Shown here piece by piece: positions 36,416-53,638 of a stretch of 64,000 nucleotides of DNA (position 1 is the first letter of the stretch; every line of letters starts with the position of its first letter). Under the pieces are notes generated by a model. That model was given only the letters and a program-made list of their open reading frames with translations, was not told the DNA's origin and did not search any database. The stretch covers positions 1,612,001 to 1,676,000 of the forward strand of contig NZ_CP012881.1 of the NCBI RefSeq assembly GCF_002224265.1. The letters run 5' to 3'. This DNA is from Vibrio vulnificus NBRC 15645 = ATCC 27562 (lineage in GTDB: Bacteria > Pseudomonadota > Gammaproteobacteria > Enterobacterales > Vibrionaceae). The position numbers and the translations under genes are program-made.

Positions 36416-37099
36416 ATGAAAAAGAAGGTTGTTATCAGTTGGTCAAGTGGCAAAGATTCCACGTTGACCTTACTAAGGTTAATGGAAAACCCTGACTATC
36501 AAGTCGTCGGTCTTTATACGACATACGTAGATAATGAGGTCCCTTTTCAGGCAACCCCATTAGCAGTGGTTGAGATGCAGGCTCGACTGCTCAACTTGCC
36601 GCTGATTAAAATTGCTTTGCCCCAAGTTTTTCCGTCAAACGAGGTGTATCAACAAACAATAGTTCGTGCACTGCAAGCCTCTTCAATCGAGCTTGATGCC
36701 GTCGCCTTTGGTGATATGTTTTGCAACGGTATTGCCGATTACCGACGTAGCTATATTGAGCCTGCTGGATGGGAGTGTGTTTTTCCGCTGTTAGGGGAGT
36801 CGAGTCTCGATCTGGCCCACGAAATTATTGCTCGAGGGATTAAAACCATACTCGTTACGACGGATGGAAATACACTCAAGCCTGATTGGTGTGGGCGCTG
36901 GTATAATCATGAGCTGTTGGCGTCGCTTCCGGCTGATGTTGACCCTTGTGGCGAGGATGGGGAGTTCCATACCCTTGTGGTTAAAGCGCCGGGTTTTGCG
37001 GGAGAAATACGTTTGCAGTTGACGGTACAAGAAACCGATGGACGATTTACCTATCAAAGGTATAACGCAACGTTGCTAAATCAGCATGAGAGAGTATGA
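36416..37099 (+). CDS. DUF71/COG2102 ATP-pyrophosphatase, B12-linked group
   Basis: A 227-residue protein of the PP-loop ATP-pyrophosphatase superfamily, related to Dph6. The P-loop is SWSSGKDSTLTL near residue 8. AFGDMFCNGIADYRR and the C-terminal DPCGEDGEFHTLV are DUF71 family signatures. Bacterial DUF71 genes beside btuB have been predicted to act in B12 salvage rather than in diphthamide synthesis, which bacteria lack. The ATG at 36416 follows GAGG; the frame upstream overlaps btuB and is not family-like. A terminator-like hairpin separates it from btuB. Confidence 0.78.
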   Translation: MKKKVVISWSSGKDSTLTLLRLMENPDYQVVGLYTTYVDNEVPFQATPLAVVEMQARLLNLPLIKIALPQVFPSNEVYQQTIVRALQASSIELDAVAFGDMFCNGIADYRRSYIEPAGWECVFPLLGESSLDLAHEIIARGIKTILVTTDGNTLKPDWCGRWYNHELLASLPADVDPCGEDGEFHTLVVKAPGFAGEIRLQLTVQETDGRFTYQRYNATLLNQHERV

Positions 37100-37132
37100 T
37101 TTGGTCGTTTTATTCTAAGTAGGTTTATCAGA

Positions 37133-37924
37133 GTGGAAAGTTCAAATCAGCCGAATGTATTGATTTTTGATTCCGGTGTTGGCGGGTTGTCGGTTTTTCA
37201 GGAAATCAACAAACGACTGCCTGAAGTGAACTACTACTATTTGTTTGATAACCAAGCCTATCCCTATGGGGAACTATCGCAAGAAACCTTACTGGCTAGA
37301 GTGGAAGCGCTGGTGGTCAAAATGACACAGCAATTTGCGATAGACCTTGTTGTTATTGCCTGCAACACCGCCAGTACCATTGTGCTCCCCACCTTAAGAG
37401 CGAAGTTGCCTATTCCCGTTGTTGGTGTTGTGCCTGCGATCAAACCAGCTTCTCTTTTGGCGAATAGAGCGGTGGGTTTAATTGCAACGCCAGCAACGGT
37501 GACTCGTCAATACACACACGATCTCATTCGTGATTTCGCGCATGAGAAAGAAGTCGAGTTACTTGGTTCGACTCGCTTGGTGGACATCGCCGAAGAGAAA
37601 CTAAGAGGGCGTCAAGTAGATCAGCAAGAGCTGGCAATGATACTCAAACCGATGAAACACAAAGTGGACGTGGCGGTACTAGGATGTACCCATTTTCCAC
37701 TGCTAAAAGAAGAAATACAGCAAGTACTGGGTGATGAGATCATTTTGGTTGATTCTGGAGAAGCGATTGCTCGTCGCGTGCAGAGCCTCCTCCATCAATT
37801 ATCACCACAAAGTACCAAGACACCGTGGCGCATCTTTAGCACAGCGCAGCCTTGGGATGAAGCTGCGCTGAATGGGTCACTACAAACGATGGGTTTTAAC
37901 GCTATAGAACTTTATCCTCTATAG
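37133..37924 (+). CDS. murI: glutamate racemase
   Basis: A 263-residue enzyme that makes D-glutamate for peptidoglycan. The N-terminal [11 protein letters not shown] is the family signature. The two catalytic cysteines are C77 in VIACNTAST and C185 in LGCTHFPLL. It starts with GTG, and the order btuB-murI is as in E. coli. Its last 23 bases overlap the convergent RRM gene. Confidence 0.95.
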   Translation: MESSNQPNVLIFDSGVGGLSVFQEINKRLPEVNYYYLFDNQAYPYGELSQETLLARVEALVVKMTQQFAIDLVVIACNTASTIVLPTLRAKLPIPVVGVVPAIKPASLLANRAVGLIATPATVTRQYTHDLIRDFAHEKEVELLGSTRLVDIAEEKLRGRQVDQQELAMILKPMKHKVDVAVLGCTHFPLLKEEIQQVLGDEIILVDSGEAIARRVQSLLHQLSPQSTKTPWRIFSTAQPWDEAALNGSLQTMGFNAIELYPL

Positions 37925-38360
37925 AGTGTTTCATTTCATTTGCAATGCGAACTTTCAACGTACGTTGCGCATACTCCTTTTCATTAAGTGCATTGATAGC
38001 ATTTTCAGCATCCCCACTGGCCATCACCACAAACCCAAAGCCTCTTCTTTTACCCGTACGCTTATCTTTCATCAAACGTACACCATAAACTTGGCCGTGT
38101 TGTGCAAACAGTTCGCGAACATGAGTTTCGTTCGCTTTATAGGGAAGGTTGCCCACATAAAGTGTTTTGGTTGGAAGCGAAGAGTCACTATCACTATTAG
38201 TAACAGTAAGCGTTGGCGTGTGTGGAAAAAAAGAGATAAGCAAAGTTGTAAGTACAACACCAATAACAAAACTGATGGCTGGAGAAATATCGAGCTGCGA
38301 GAAAATGAAACCACCCAAAATGGCCAGAGCGGCACTCGCAATAATTTTTTTAAACGTCAT
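37902..38360 (-). CDS. membrane-anchored RRM RNA-binding protein
   Basis: A 152-residue protein. Residues 1-48 hold two hydrophobic segments ([18 protein letters not shown] and [17 protein letters not shown]). A Ser/Asp-rich linker follows, then a complete RNA recognition motif at about 66-145 with RNP2 LYVGNL and RNP1 KRRGFGFVV. The aromatic residues that stack on RNA are present. Bacterial RRM proteins are usually small and soluble; this one appears tethered to the membrane. Its 3' end overlaps murI by 23 bases on the opposite strand. Target RNAs are unknown. Confidence 0.8.
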   Translation of the reverse strand: MTFKKIIASAALAILGGFIFSQLDISPAISFVIGVVLTTLLISFFPHTPTLTVTNSDSDSSLPTKTLYVGNLPYKANETHVRELFAQHGQVYGVRLMKDKRTGKRRGFGFVVMASGDAENAINALNEKEYAQRTLKVRIANEMKHSIEDKVL

Positions 38361-38551
38361 ATTGGATTACTACATTAGGGTACAGACAAAAATGAATGCC
38401 TATTAACAAAATAGACACACAAATCTTAAGTTTATGCTTAGTCTTTTTCCAACGTAATGGTGTGATGAGGGTCAAATGTGCTGAAAATATATGCAAAAAA
38501 GACCAATTTGATGCTTTGTTGACCGAACGAAATTAAATTCAAAAAAAAGTA

Positions 38552-38579
38552 TTGCGCACTGGAAAGAACTCCTTATAAT
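38552..38579 (+). promoter_or_regulatory. rRNA operon 1 promoter P1
   Basis: TTGCGC (38552) and TATAAT (38574) are separated by 16 bases. An A-rich stretch upstream (about 38530-38549) could be an UP element, and a GC-rich discriminator GCCGCC follows, as in growth-rate-controlled rRNA promoters. Confidence 0.82.
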
Positions 38580-38657
38580 GCCGCCTCACTGACACGGAGT
38601 GAGACAAACATCACAAAGTAAGTCAGGAAGGAGATAAAAGAAAGTTTGAAAAAACGC

Positions 38658-38685
38658 TTGACTCTCAAATAAAGCGTTGTAATAT
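38658..38685 (+). promoter_or_regulatory. rRNA operon 1 promoter P2
   Basis: TTGACT (38658) and TAATAT (38680) are 16 bases apart and followed by ACGCACC. A boxA-like GCTCTTTAA lies at about 38732 in the leader, as expected for rRNA antitermination. Confidence 0.8.
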
Positions 38686-38889
38686 ACGCACCCCTAACGA
38701 GACGGTGGCAAAGCTACTAAGAAAGTTAGAAGCTCTTTAAAAATTTAAACCTATCAATCTGTGTGGGCACTCGTTGATGATAATCCAAAAGATTTATCAA
38801 TGAACTGAGTGACCAAAACGATACTAAGTATCGGCACAGTCAATTTATTCAGTATTCATTGAGCTGAAGCGAAAGCTTCAAAAAACTTT

Positions 38890-40431
<1,542 letters not shown>

Positions 40432-40498
40432 TACGATGATTATTGCGATGAGTGTTCACACAGATTGATATGGTTTAGAAAGTTTAGAGTATCTTAGT

Positions 40499-40574
40499 GT
40501 CCCGTTCGTCTAGAGGCCTAGGACACCGCCCTTTCACGGCGGTAACAGGGGTTCGACTCCCCTACGGGATACCA
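40499..40574 (+). tRNA. tRNA-Glu (TTC)
   Basis: A 76-base cloverleaf with anticodon TTC in CCCTTTCAC and an encoded CCA end, in the first 16S-23S spacer. It differs by few bases from E. coli tRNA-Glu. Confidence 0.97.
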
Positions 40575-40575
40575 T

Positions 40576-40651
40576 GGGTCGTTAGCTCAGTTGGTAGAGC
40601 AGTTGACTTTTAATCAATTGGTCGCAGGTTCGAATCCTGCACGACCCACCA
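40576..40651 (+). tRNA. tRNA-Lys (TTT)
   Basis: A 76-base cloverleaf with anticodon TTT in GACTTTTAATC and an encoded CCA, one base after tRNA-Glu. Confidence 0.97.
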
Positions 40652-40679
40652 TTTCCTTCCACGGGAAAACAAATAATGT

Positions 40680-40755
40680 GGGCGATTAGCTCAGTTGGGA
40701 GAGCACCTGCCTTACAAGCAGGGGGTCACTGGTTCGAACCCGGTATCGCCCACCA
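40680..40755 (+). tRNA. tRNA-Val (TAC)
   Basis: A 76-base cloverleaf with anticodon TAC in GCCTTACAAGC and an encoded CCA, third tRNA of the first spacer. Confidence 0.97.
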
Positions 40756-41038
40756 TCTTTAAGGGTTTTTCCTTAAGAATCTTTAAAAATGGTTTTCATT
40801 AGAAAATCTTGCTCTTTAACAATTTGGAAAGCTGACAAAACAACAATTTATTGTTGTTTGTAAAGTTCTCAATGTTTGTCTTTATGACAAACACCAACAA
40901 ACACATTCAAGTGTTCTTGGGAATGTCACTGTTAAGTGACTATTCGAAATTGAGTCCGGCAAAATCAACGCTATCTCGCTCATTCAAATAATGAGATAGC
41001 AACTTTGGTTGTTTAACAAAGACCCTTTGGGGTTGTAT

Positions 41039-43925
<2,887 letters not shown>

Positions 43926-44028
43926 ACAACACCCAAAGGGTTTTGATGGACTCAAAGCAAGAACGAATTGAATGTGTAGAGAACGCAAACAGCTTTCCGA
44001 ATTTCGCAGATTTTAGAATTGAAGAATT

Positions 44029-44148
44029 TGCTTGGCGACCATAGCGTTTTGGACCCACCTGAACCCATTCCGAACTCAGAAGTGAAACGAAATAGCGTCG
44101 ATGGTAGTGTGGGGTTTCCCCATGTGAGAGTAGAACATCGCCAGGCTT
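44029..44148 (+). rRNA. rrf: 5S ribosomal RNA, copy 1
   Basis: About 120 bases from TGCTTGGCGACC to CGCCAGGC, with the conserved CCGAACTCAGAAGTGAAACG. An imperfect hairpin without a T run (44156-44179) follows, and no strong terminator is seen before the promoter of the second operon. Confidence 0.95.
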
Positions 44149-44216
44149 TTAATTCGACTTGTCTTTAATTAGACGAGTCACCATAAAGTTTTAAGCAAAA
44201 AGCTTAGAGTTTTATG

Positions 44217-44244
44217 TTGACTTACAGAGTCAATCGCGTATTAT
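44217..44244 (+). promoter_or_regulatory. rRNA operon 2 promoter
   Basis: TTGACT (44217) and TATTAT (44239) are 16 bases apart and followed by ACGCACC. It corresponds to P2 of operon 1. No second P1-like promoter was seen, so operon 2 may also depend on read-through. Confidence 0.78.
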
Positions 44245-44439
44245 ACGCACCTCGCTTAAGTGCTAAGGCGCTGAAAGCAAAGCTCTTTAACAATATAAAC
44301 CTATCAATCTGTGTGGGCACTCGTTGATGATAATCCAAAAGATTTATCAATGAACTGAGTGACCAAAACGATACTAAGTATCGGCACAGTCAATTTATTC
44401 AGTATTCATTGAGCCGAAGCGAAAGCTTCAAAAAACTTT

Positions 44440-45981
<1,542 letters not shown>

Positions 45982-46043
45982 TACGATGATTATTGCGATG
46001 AGTGTTCACACAGATTGATACGGTTTAGATTAGAGCATCTAGT

Positions 46044-46120
46044 GGGTCTGTAGCTCAGGTGGTTAGAGCGTACGCCTGATAAGCGTAAGGTCGGTGGTTC
46101 GAGTCCACTCAGACCCACCA
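46044..46120 (+). tRNA. tRNA-Ile (GAT)
   Basis: A 77-base cloverleaf with anticodon GAT in CCTGATAAGC and an encoded CCA, in the second 16S-23S spacer. Confidence 0.97.
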
Positions 46121-46128
46121 CTCAACGA

Positions 46129-46204
46129 TGGGTTATAGCTCAGCTGGGAGAGCGCCTGCCTTGCACGCAGGAGGTCTGCGGTTCGATCCCGCATAGCTCC
46201 ACCA
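46129..46204 (+). tRNA. tRNA-Ala (TGC), acceptor stem apparently one G short
   Basis: The cloverleaf has anticodon TGC in CCTTGCACGC and an encoded CCA. The 5' end reads TGGGTTATAGC, whereas pairing with the 3' strand TAGCTCC calls for four G (GGGGNTA). Either base 1 is T, a mismatch with C72, or one G of the run is missing. The rest of the molecule is normal. Confidence 0.9.
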
Positions 46205-46485
46205 TCTTTAAGGGTTTTTCCTTAAGAATCTTTAAAAATGGTTTTCATTAGAAAATCTGCTCTTTAACAATTTGGAAAGCTGACAAAACAACAATTTATT
46301 GTTGTTTGTAAAGTTCTCAATGTTTGTCTTTAAGACAAACACCAACAAACACATTCAAGTGTTCTTGGGAATGTCACTTTTAGTGACTATTCGAAATTGA
46401 GTCCGGCAAAATCAACGCTATCTCGCTCATTCAAATAATGAGATAGCAACTTTGGTTGTTTAACAAAGACCCTTTGGGGTTGTAT

Positions 46486-49371
<2,886 letters not shown>

Positions 49372-49458
49372 ACAACACCCAAAGGGTTTTGATGGACTCA
49401 AAGCAAGAACGAATTGAATGTGTAGAGAACGCAGACAGCTTTCCGAATTTTAAGAATT

Positions 49459-49578
49459 TGCTTGGCGACCATAGCGTTTTGGACCCACCTGAACCCATTC
49501 CGAACTCAGAAGTGAAACGAAATAGCGTCGATGGTAGTGTGGGGTTTCCCCATGTGAGAGTAGAACATCGCCAGGCTT
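49459..49578 (+). rRNA. rrf: 5S ribosomal RNA, copy 2
   Basis: About 120 bases, identical to copy 1 by reading. The 23S-5S spacer before it is shorter and differs from that of operon 1. Confidence 0.95.
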
Positions 49579-49606
49579 TTAATTTAGACTTAGGTCTAAC
49601 CAGTGC

Positions 49607-49683
49607 GGAGCGGTAGTTCAGTTGGTTAGAATACCGGCCTGTCACGCCGGGGGTCGCGGGTTCGAGTCCCGTCCGCTCCGCCA
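49607..49683 (+). tRNA. tRNA-Asp (GTC)
   Basis: A 77-base cloverleaf with anticodon GTC in CCTGTCACGC and an encoded CCA. It lies 28 bases after the second 5S gene and is probably the last gene of operon 2. Confidence 0.97.
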
Positions 49684-49693
49684 CTTATTTAGA

Positions 49694-49716
49694 AACCCAG
49701 TCTTCGGACTGGGTTT
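49694..49716 (+). terminator. terminator of rRNA operon 2
   Basis: AACCCAGTC and GGACTGGGTT form a stem with a TTC loop and a short T run, 10 bases after tRNA-Asp. Confidence 0.85.
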
Positions 49717-49769
49717 TGTCGTTTTCAGCGTGATGAATTTTTCTTTCAAGGGAATGCATCTTGCTCATG

Positions 49770-50546
49770 TCATACCAATCTGGAAAATTAACTGTCAGGT
49801 CTATCCATCTTCTCGAGCACATCTGTCTGACTCTGGCCGAACATTCCAAAAAACTCTTCCAAGCCCTACATGCTTTGGAGACAATGTCTTCGTAATCCGC
49901 AAAAGATGGATTGGCGAGATAGTGTTGTCTTAACCCACTCTACACTTGTTCTATCGGGTTTAGCTCTGGTGAATAGGGTGGGAGCTTGATGATACTGACA
50001 TTATCAAATGGCTCAGCAATGTCATTGGTATGCCAACCTGCGCCATCCATAATGACCACTGCGTGACGACCTTTTTCGGTCACCGCGGAGAGCTGTTTCA
50101 GATGCTCAACCATAATGTTCTTGTTAACCTAAGGAACGACCATTGCCTCGTCAATACCTCTAGCGGGACATACTGAGCCAAACAAATACGCATATTCAAA
50201 CTGCTGCTTTTTTACCACTCTTGGTCTTGAGCTACGCTCAGTCCAAAGTCGAGTTGTCGTGTTTTGCTGGCCAACCCGTTCTTGGTTTCTCTTGTAGCCC
50301 TTCAAGCCCTTCTTCAAGGAATGTTTGTACCCATTGATTCACACTGGCTCTGCTTACCTTAAGGAACTTAGCCATTTGGGTTCGAGAGTGACCATCTTTA
50401 AAATGGGCCAATGCGAGCAATCGCATCTTCATTTGAATAGATTTTTGTTGGCTAGCAAGTTTTTTTAAATCAAGGTTATTGAGACTGTCCATAGCGTCAT
50501 TTATTACAAAGAAGTAACAGCCTCAATTAGAGTTAGGTTGGTATTA
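49770..50546 (-). mobile_element. decayed IS630-family insertion sequence
   Basis: An element of about 777 bases bounded by imperfect terminal inverted repeats: TCATACCAATCT at 49770-49781 and the complement of TAATACCAACCT at 50535-50546. It carries a transposase remnant and lies between the rRNA operon terminator and the pssA terminator. The call of element ends rests on the repeats; intact IS630 elements are roughly 1.1 kb, so about 0.3 kb is missing. Confidence 0.8.
49787..50492 (-). pseudogene. IS630-family transposase, disrupted
   Basis: The first 75 or so residues are an intact helix-turn-helix domain (SRTQMAKFLKVSRASVNQWVQ) up to LQEKPRTG. The frame then shifts into a later region (QQNTTTRLWTERSSRPRVVKK), so the segment with the first catalytic Asp is deleted. 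Two TAG stops replace TGG Trp codons at 50129-50131 and 49940-49942. The second Asp (VVIMDGAGWHT) and the Glu (PYSPELNPIEQV) of the DDE triad remain. The gene cannot make an active transposase. Confidence 0.88.
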
Positions 50547-50608
50547 TCCTCGCTAGATGGCTATTAAACACCACAGGAGCTTGCCGTCATTCGGGAGAGT
50601 TACACATA

Positions 50609-50637
50609 TAAAAAAGCCCAACACGTCGTTGGGCTTA
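50609..50637 (-). terminator. pssA terminator
   Basis: AAGCCCAAC and GTTGGGCTT form a stem with a 5-base loop; the A run on the plus strand gives a T tail on the minus strand. Confidence 0.85.
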
Positions 50638-50663
50638 AGTGATGTTTTAATGTGCCGTCAATA

Positions 50664-52004
50664 CTAGAGAATTCTCTTTAGTACGCCATCGGCTTTAATG
50701 CGAGTGATTTTGCGGACTAACTTCTGAACCACTGCCGGATATTCTTCGACTTTCTCAAGTTGTTTGTATGTACAAATTAACTGAGTGTGCTGGAGAATGT
50801 TGTCGACCTCAGAATCAAACTGTTCTGTTAGTTGCGCAAAGTCATCTCTAATCAACAAACCGTTTTCGAGATCTAACGCCCAAGCTCTAGGATTGAGATT
50901 GTTTCCTGTCAGCAGCATGTAGCGTTTATCAACCCAAATGCCTTTAAGGTGGAAGCTGTTATCGCCATCTTTCCAGAGCCGAATAGAAAGGTTTCTTGCT
51001 GCTATTTGAGCTTCATAAGCTTTAGCAAACTTGCGTAGGTTCAGCTCATATAAATAGGGTAAACCACCAATCGTTTTGAATTCTTTGTCTGGTGCGATGT
51101 AAAAGTCGTTAGCGGTCTTATCGCCTACAACAATCGTCACCTTTACGCCACGTTTTAACGCACGTTTCACGCCCTTTGCGATATCTTTAGGAAAGTTGAA
51201 GTAAGGCGTACAAATGAATATTTCACTTTGAGCCGCATCAATCAGCTTAGCGATGTTTTGATTGAGGAAGTTCCGACTCTTTCCTAAACCGACCATCGGG
51301 GTGATGGAAAATTGATGTTCGGCAGCCTCGTGAGATTCAAAGCGATACTTGGCGCGAGCTAACGCTGAGCGAAATTGACGAATTGCGGTCTTAATTTCTT
51401 TGGTTTCAGGGCGTTCTTCTTTTGCCAAATCATTCACGGCAGGGTGCGCGATCATTTCGTTCTGGACGAAACTGAACATAGTGTCGGCAAGGGATTCATT
51501 ATGAATCACGTGGTATCGATCAAAGCGATAACGCTCACTGTACTGAAGGTAGACGTTGTTGAGGCTCGCTCCGCTGTAAATCACCGTGTCGTCGACAATG
51601 AAGCCTTTTAGATGGAGTACACCAAAGACTTCCCTACCGCGAACTGGAATGCCGTAAACAGGAATTTTGTGTTGATATTTGTTCGCAAACGCTTTGTAAA
51701 GCGCAGCATTACCTTCAGATTTTTCTGCACCAATCAAGCCACGTTGTGCTCGGTGCCAATCAACGCATACGCTGATATCTAAACCCGGATTGCGTTGCTT
51801 AGCTTCGTATAGCGCTGTCAGTATTTCTCGCCCGGCCTCATCATCTTCGAGATACAAAGCCACTAGGCAGATACGAGAGGTCGCTTTTGCGATCGCATCT
51901 ATCAAGCGAGTCCTGAAGTCTTTCGCTGTATGAAGAACTTCCAGAGCATCAGCATCCACAGCAATGCTGGGTAGCTGTGCAAAAGGATTCCTGCTAGCCA
52001 TCAT
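50664..52004 (-). CDS. pssA: CDP-diacylglycerol-serine O-phosphatidyltransferase
   Basis: A 446-residue phospholipase-D-type enzyme that makes phosphatidylserine at the inner membrane. The two HKD-type motifs are HLKGFIVDDTVIYSGASLN and HLKGIWVDKRYMLLTGNN, each with the catalytic His and Lys. VDWHRAQRG and VGDKTANDFYI also match E. coli PssA. The ATG at 52004 gives MMASRNPFAQLP, near the E. coli start; the frame is open to 52073 but without similarity. Confidence 0.93.
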   Translation of the reverse strand: MMASRNPFAQLPSIAVDADALEVLHTAKDFRTRLIDAIAKATSRICLVALYLEDDEAGREILTALYEAKQRNPGLDISVCVDWHRAQRGLIGAEKSEGNAALYKAFANKYQHKIPVYGIPVRGREVFGVLHLKGFIVDDTVIYSGASLNNVYLQYSERYRFDRYHVIHNESLADTMFSFVQNEMIAHPAVNDLAKEERPETKEIKTAIRQFRSALARAKYRFESHEAAEHQFSITPMVGLGKSRNFLNQNIAKLIDAAQSEIFICTPYFNFPKDIAKGVKRALKRGVKVTIVVGDKTANDFYIAPDKEFKTIGGLPYLYELNLRKFAKAYEAQIAARNLSIRLWKDGDNSFHLKGIWVDKRYMLLTGNNLNPRAWALDLENGLLIRDDFAQLTEQFDSEVDNILQHTQLICTYKQLEKVEEYPAVVQKLVRKITRIKADGVLKRIL

Positions 52005-52093
52005 ATGGGGTGTATTACCTTCGTTATGTGCAGTATTGCAAGCTGCCGATTCTACCAAATTTATTAAATCCAATACCAGAAAAGCGCGAATTC

Positions 52094-52531
52094 TTAGCGG
52101 ATTTGTGCCTGATATTGCATAGGAACGAGATCTTTGCCACTTTCTGAATAGCGTATAAACTTTTGTTTCAGAGAGTTAGGCAACTGCTCGGACGAAATCG
52201 TCACGAACGAATGTTGCGCATAAAAAGGTTCGAGGTGTCGATAAGCAAAGCAAAAGACCTTTTCGTCAAGGAGTCTTTCCGCACAGTATTTGAGCAAGCA
52301 ATGTGCGATCCCTTTTTCTCGTTGGCTGGGTATGACCAGCATACCAGTCATCAGTTGATGTTCTTCAACCCGACGAAAGCGTACAACGCCAATGGTCTGC
52401 TTATCTTGCATTGCGACGACAATGTTCTCATCTTTTTTTACCTTCGTGCCCGGATAATGGACCTTATAGAGTTTTTTGATGATAGGAACTTTGATGGGAT
52501 CCAGTAGTTCAAAGTGAATTGCATGTGTCAT
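52094..52531 (-). CDS. GNAT-family N-acetyltransferase
   Basis: A 145-residue protein of the GNAT fold. VVRFRRVEEHQLMTGMLVIPSQREKGIAHCLLKYC contains the acetyl-CoA-binding segment in the form QREKGIA, a variant of Q/RxxGxG/A. The substrate cannot be predicted. The ATG at 52531 is chosen because family similarity starts just after it; a start at 52570 would add 13 residues. It is divergent from murB with a gap of about 60 bases and lies upstream of pssA in the same direction. Confidence 0.72.
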   Translation of the reverse strand: MTHAIHFELLDPIKVPIIKKLYKVHYPGTKVKKDENIVVAMQDKQTIGVVRFRRVEEHQLMTGMLVIPSQREKGIAHCLLKYCAERLLDEKVFCFAYRHLEPFYAQHSFVTISSEQLPNSLKQKFIRYSESGKDLVPMQYQAQIR

Positions 52532-52594
52532 GGCACTGTGCCTGCAGGATAAGTGTTGTAGAATGGGCAAAGTTTAAGTTAATACGTTGATGCT

Positions 52595-53638
52595 ATGCAA
52601 ATTAAGCAAAATATCTCTTTAAAGCCGTACCATACTTTCGCCATTGAGCAATGTAGCCATTATCTGGTTGAAGCGGGTAGTGTGGATGAGCTCATCGAAA
52701 TTTACGACAACCCAGATTTCTTTGAGTTGCCCAAGCTCATTATTGGTAGTGGTAGCAATGTGCTCTTTACCCAGCCTTTTTCCGGTGTCGTGGTGGTGAA
52801 TCGTCTTTCTGGTAAAACGTTAAGTGAGGACGAATCGTTTTACTATATCCATGCTCAGGGGGGAGAGGATTGGCCCAACTTGGTGGAATGGTCTGTTCAA
52901 CAAGGGATTGGTGGTTTAGAGAACCTTGCCTTGATTCCTGGTTGTGCAGGCTCGGCACCGATTCAGAATATTGGTGCTTATGGGGTTGAATTTAAAGATG
53001 TGTGCCAGTACGTGGATATTTTGATGCTGGACGATTTTTCTCAACGTCGCCTCAGTGCTGAAGAGTGTCAATTTGGCTATCGTGACTCAGTATTTAAGCA
53101 CGCCCTTTATAATCAATGCGTAGTGATTGCGGTGGGGTTAAAATTGCCTAAAACGTGGCAAGCGAATAACAGTTACGGCCCGTTGCAGGACATTGCAGAG
53201 CATGAACTTTCACCAATCAGTATCTTTCACAAAGTGTGTGAAGTTCGTAGAGAGAAATTGCCAGATCCAAAGCAGGTCGGCAACGCTGGCAGCTTTTTTA
53301 AAAACCCCATTATCGATAAAGCCCATTGGCAGCAGCTAAAAGCTCAGTTTCCTCACATCGTTGCGTATCCTGCTGGTGAACAGATGAAAGTAGCTGCTGG
53401 ATGGTTGATTGACCAGTGCGATTTTAAAGGTGTGCAAGTTGGTGGTGCTCAAGTTCACCCGAAGCAAGCGTTAGTGTTGACTAATGCGCAGTCATGTACC
53501 GCGCAAGATATCATCCAGTTGGCCAGCCTTATTTGCGATGCGGTTTGGGATAAATATCAGATTGCACTTGAACATGAAGTTCGCTTTATCGGTGCTGTCG
53601 GTGAGACCTGTTTAAGTGAGCTAAGAGTAGAGTCATGA
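52595..53638 (+). CDS. murB: UDP-N-acetylenolpyruvoylglucosamine reductase
   Basis: A 347-residue FAD enzyme that reduces the enolpyruvyl group to make UDP-MurNAc. The FAD-binding segments LIIGSGSNVLF and ALIPGCAGSAPIQNIGAYGVE are typical, and GNAGSFFKNP carries the catalytic Ser. It is the type I form (E. coli-like), with the C-terminal HEVRFIG. It overlaps birA by four bases (ATGA). Confidence 0.95.
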   Translation: MQIKQNISLKPYHTFAIEQCSHYLVEAGSVDELIEIYDNPDFFELPKLIIGSGSNVLFTQPFSGVVVVNRLSGKTLSEDESFYYIHAQGGEDWPNLVEWSVQQGIGGLENLALIPGCAGSAPIQNIGAYGVEFKDVCQYVDILMLDDFSQRRLSAEECQFGYRDSVFKHALYNQCVVIAVGLKLPKTWQANNSYGPLQDIAEHELSPISIFHKVCEVRREKLPDPKQVGNAGSFFKNPIIDKAHWQQLKAQFPHIVAYPAGEQMKVAAGWLIDQCDFKGVQVGGAQVHPKQALVLTNAQSCTAQDIIQLASLICDAVWDKYQIALEHEVRFIGAVGETCLSELRVES

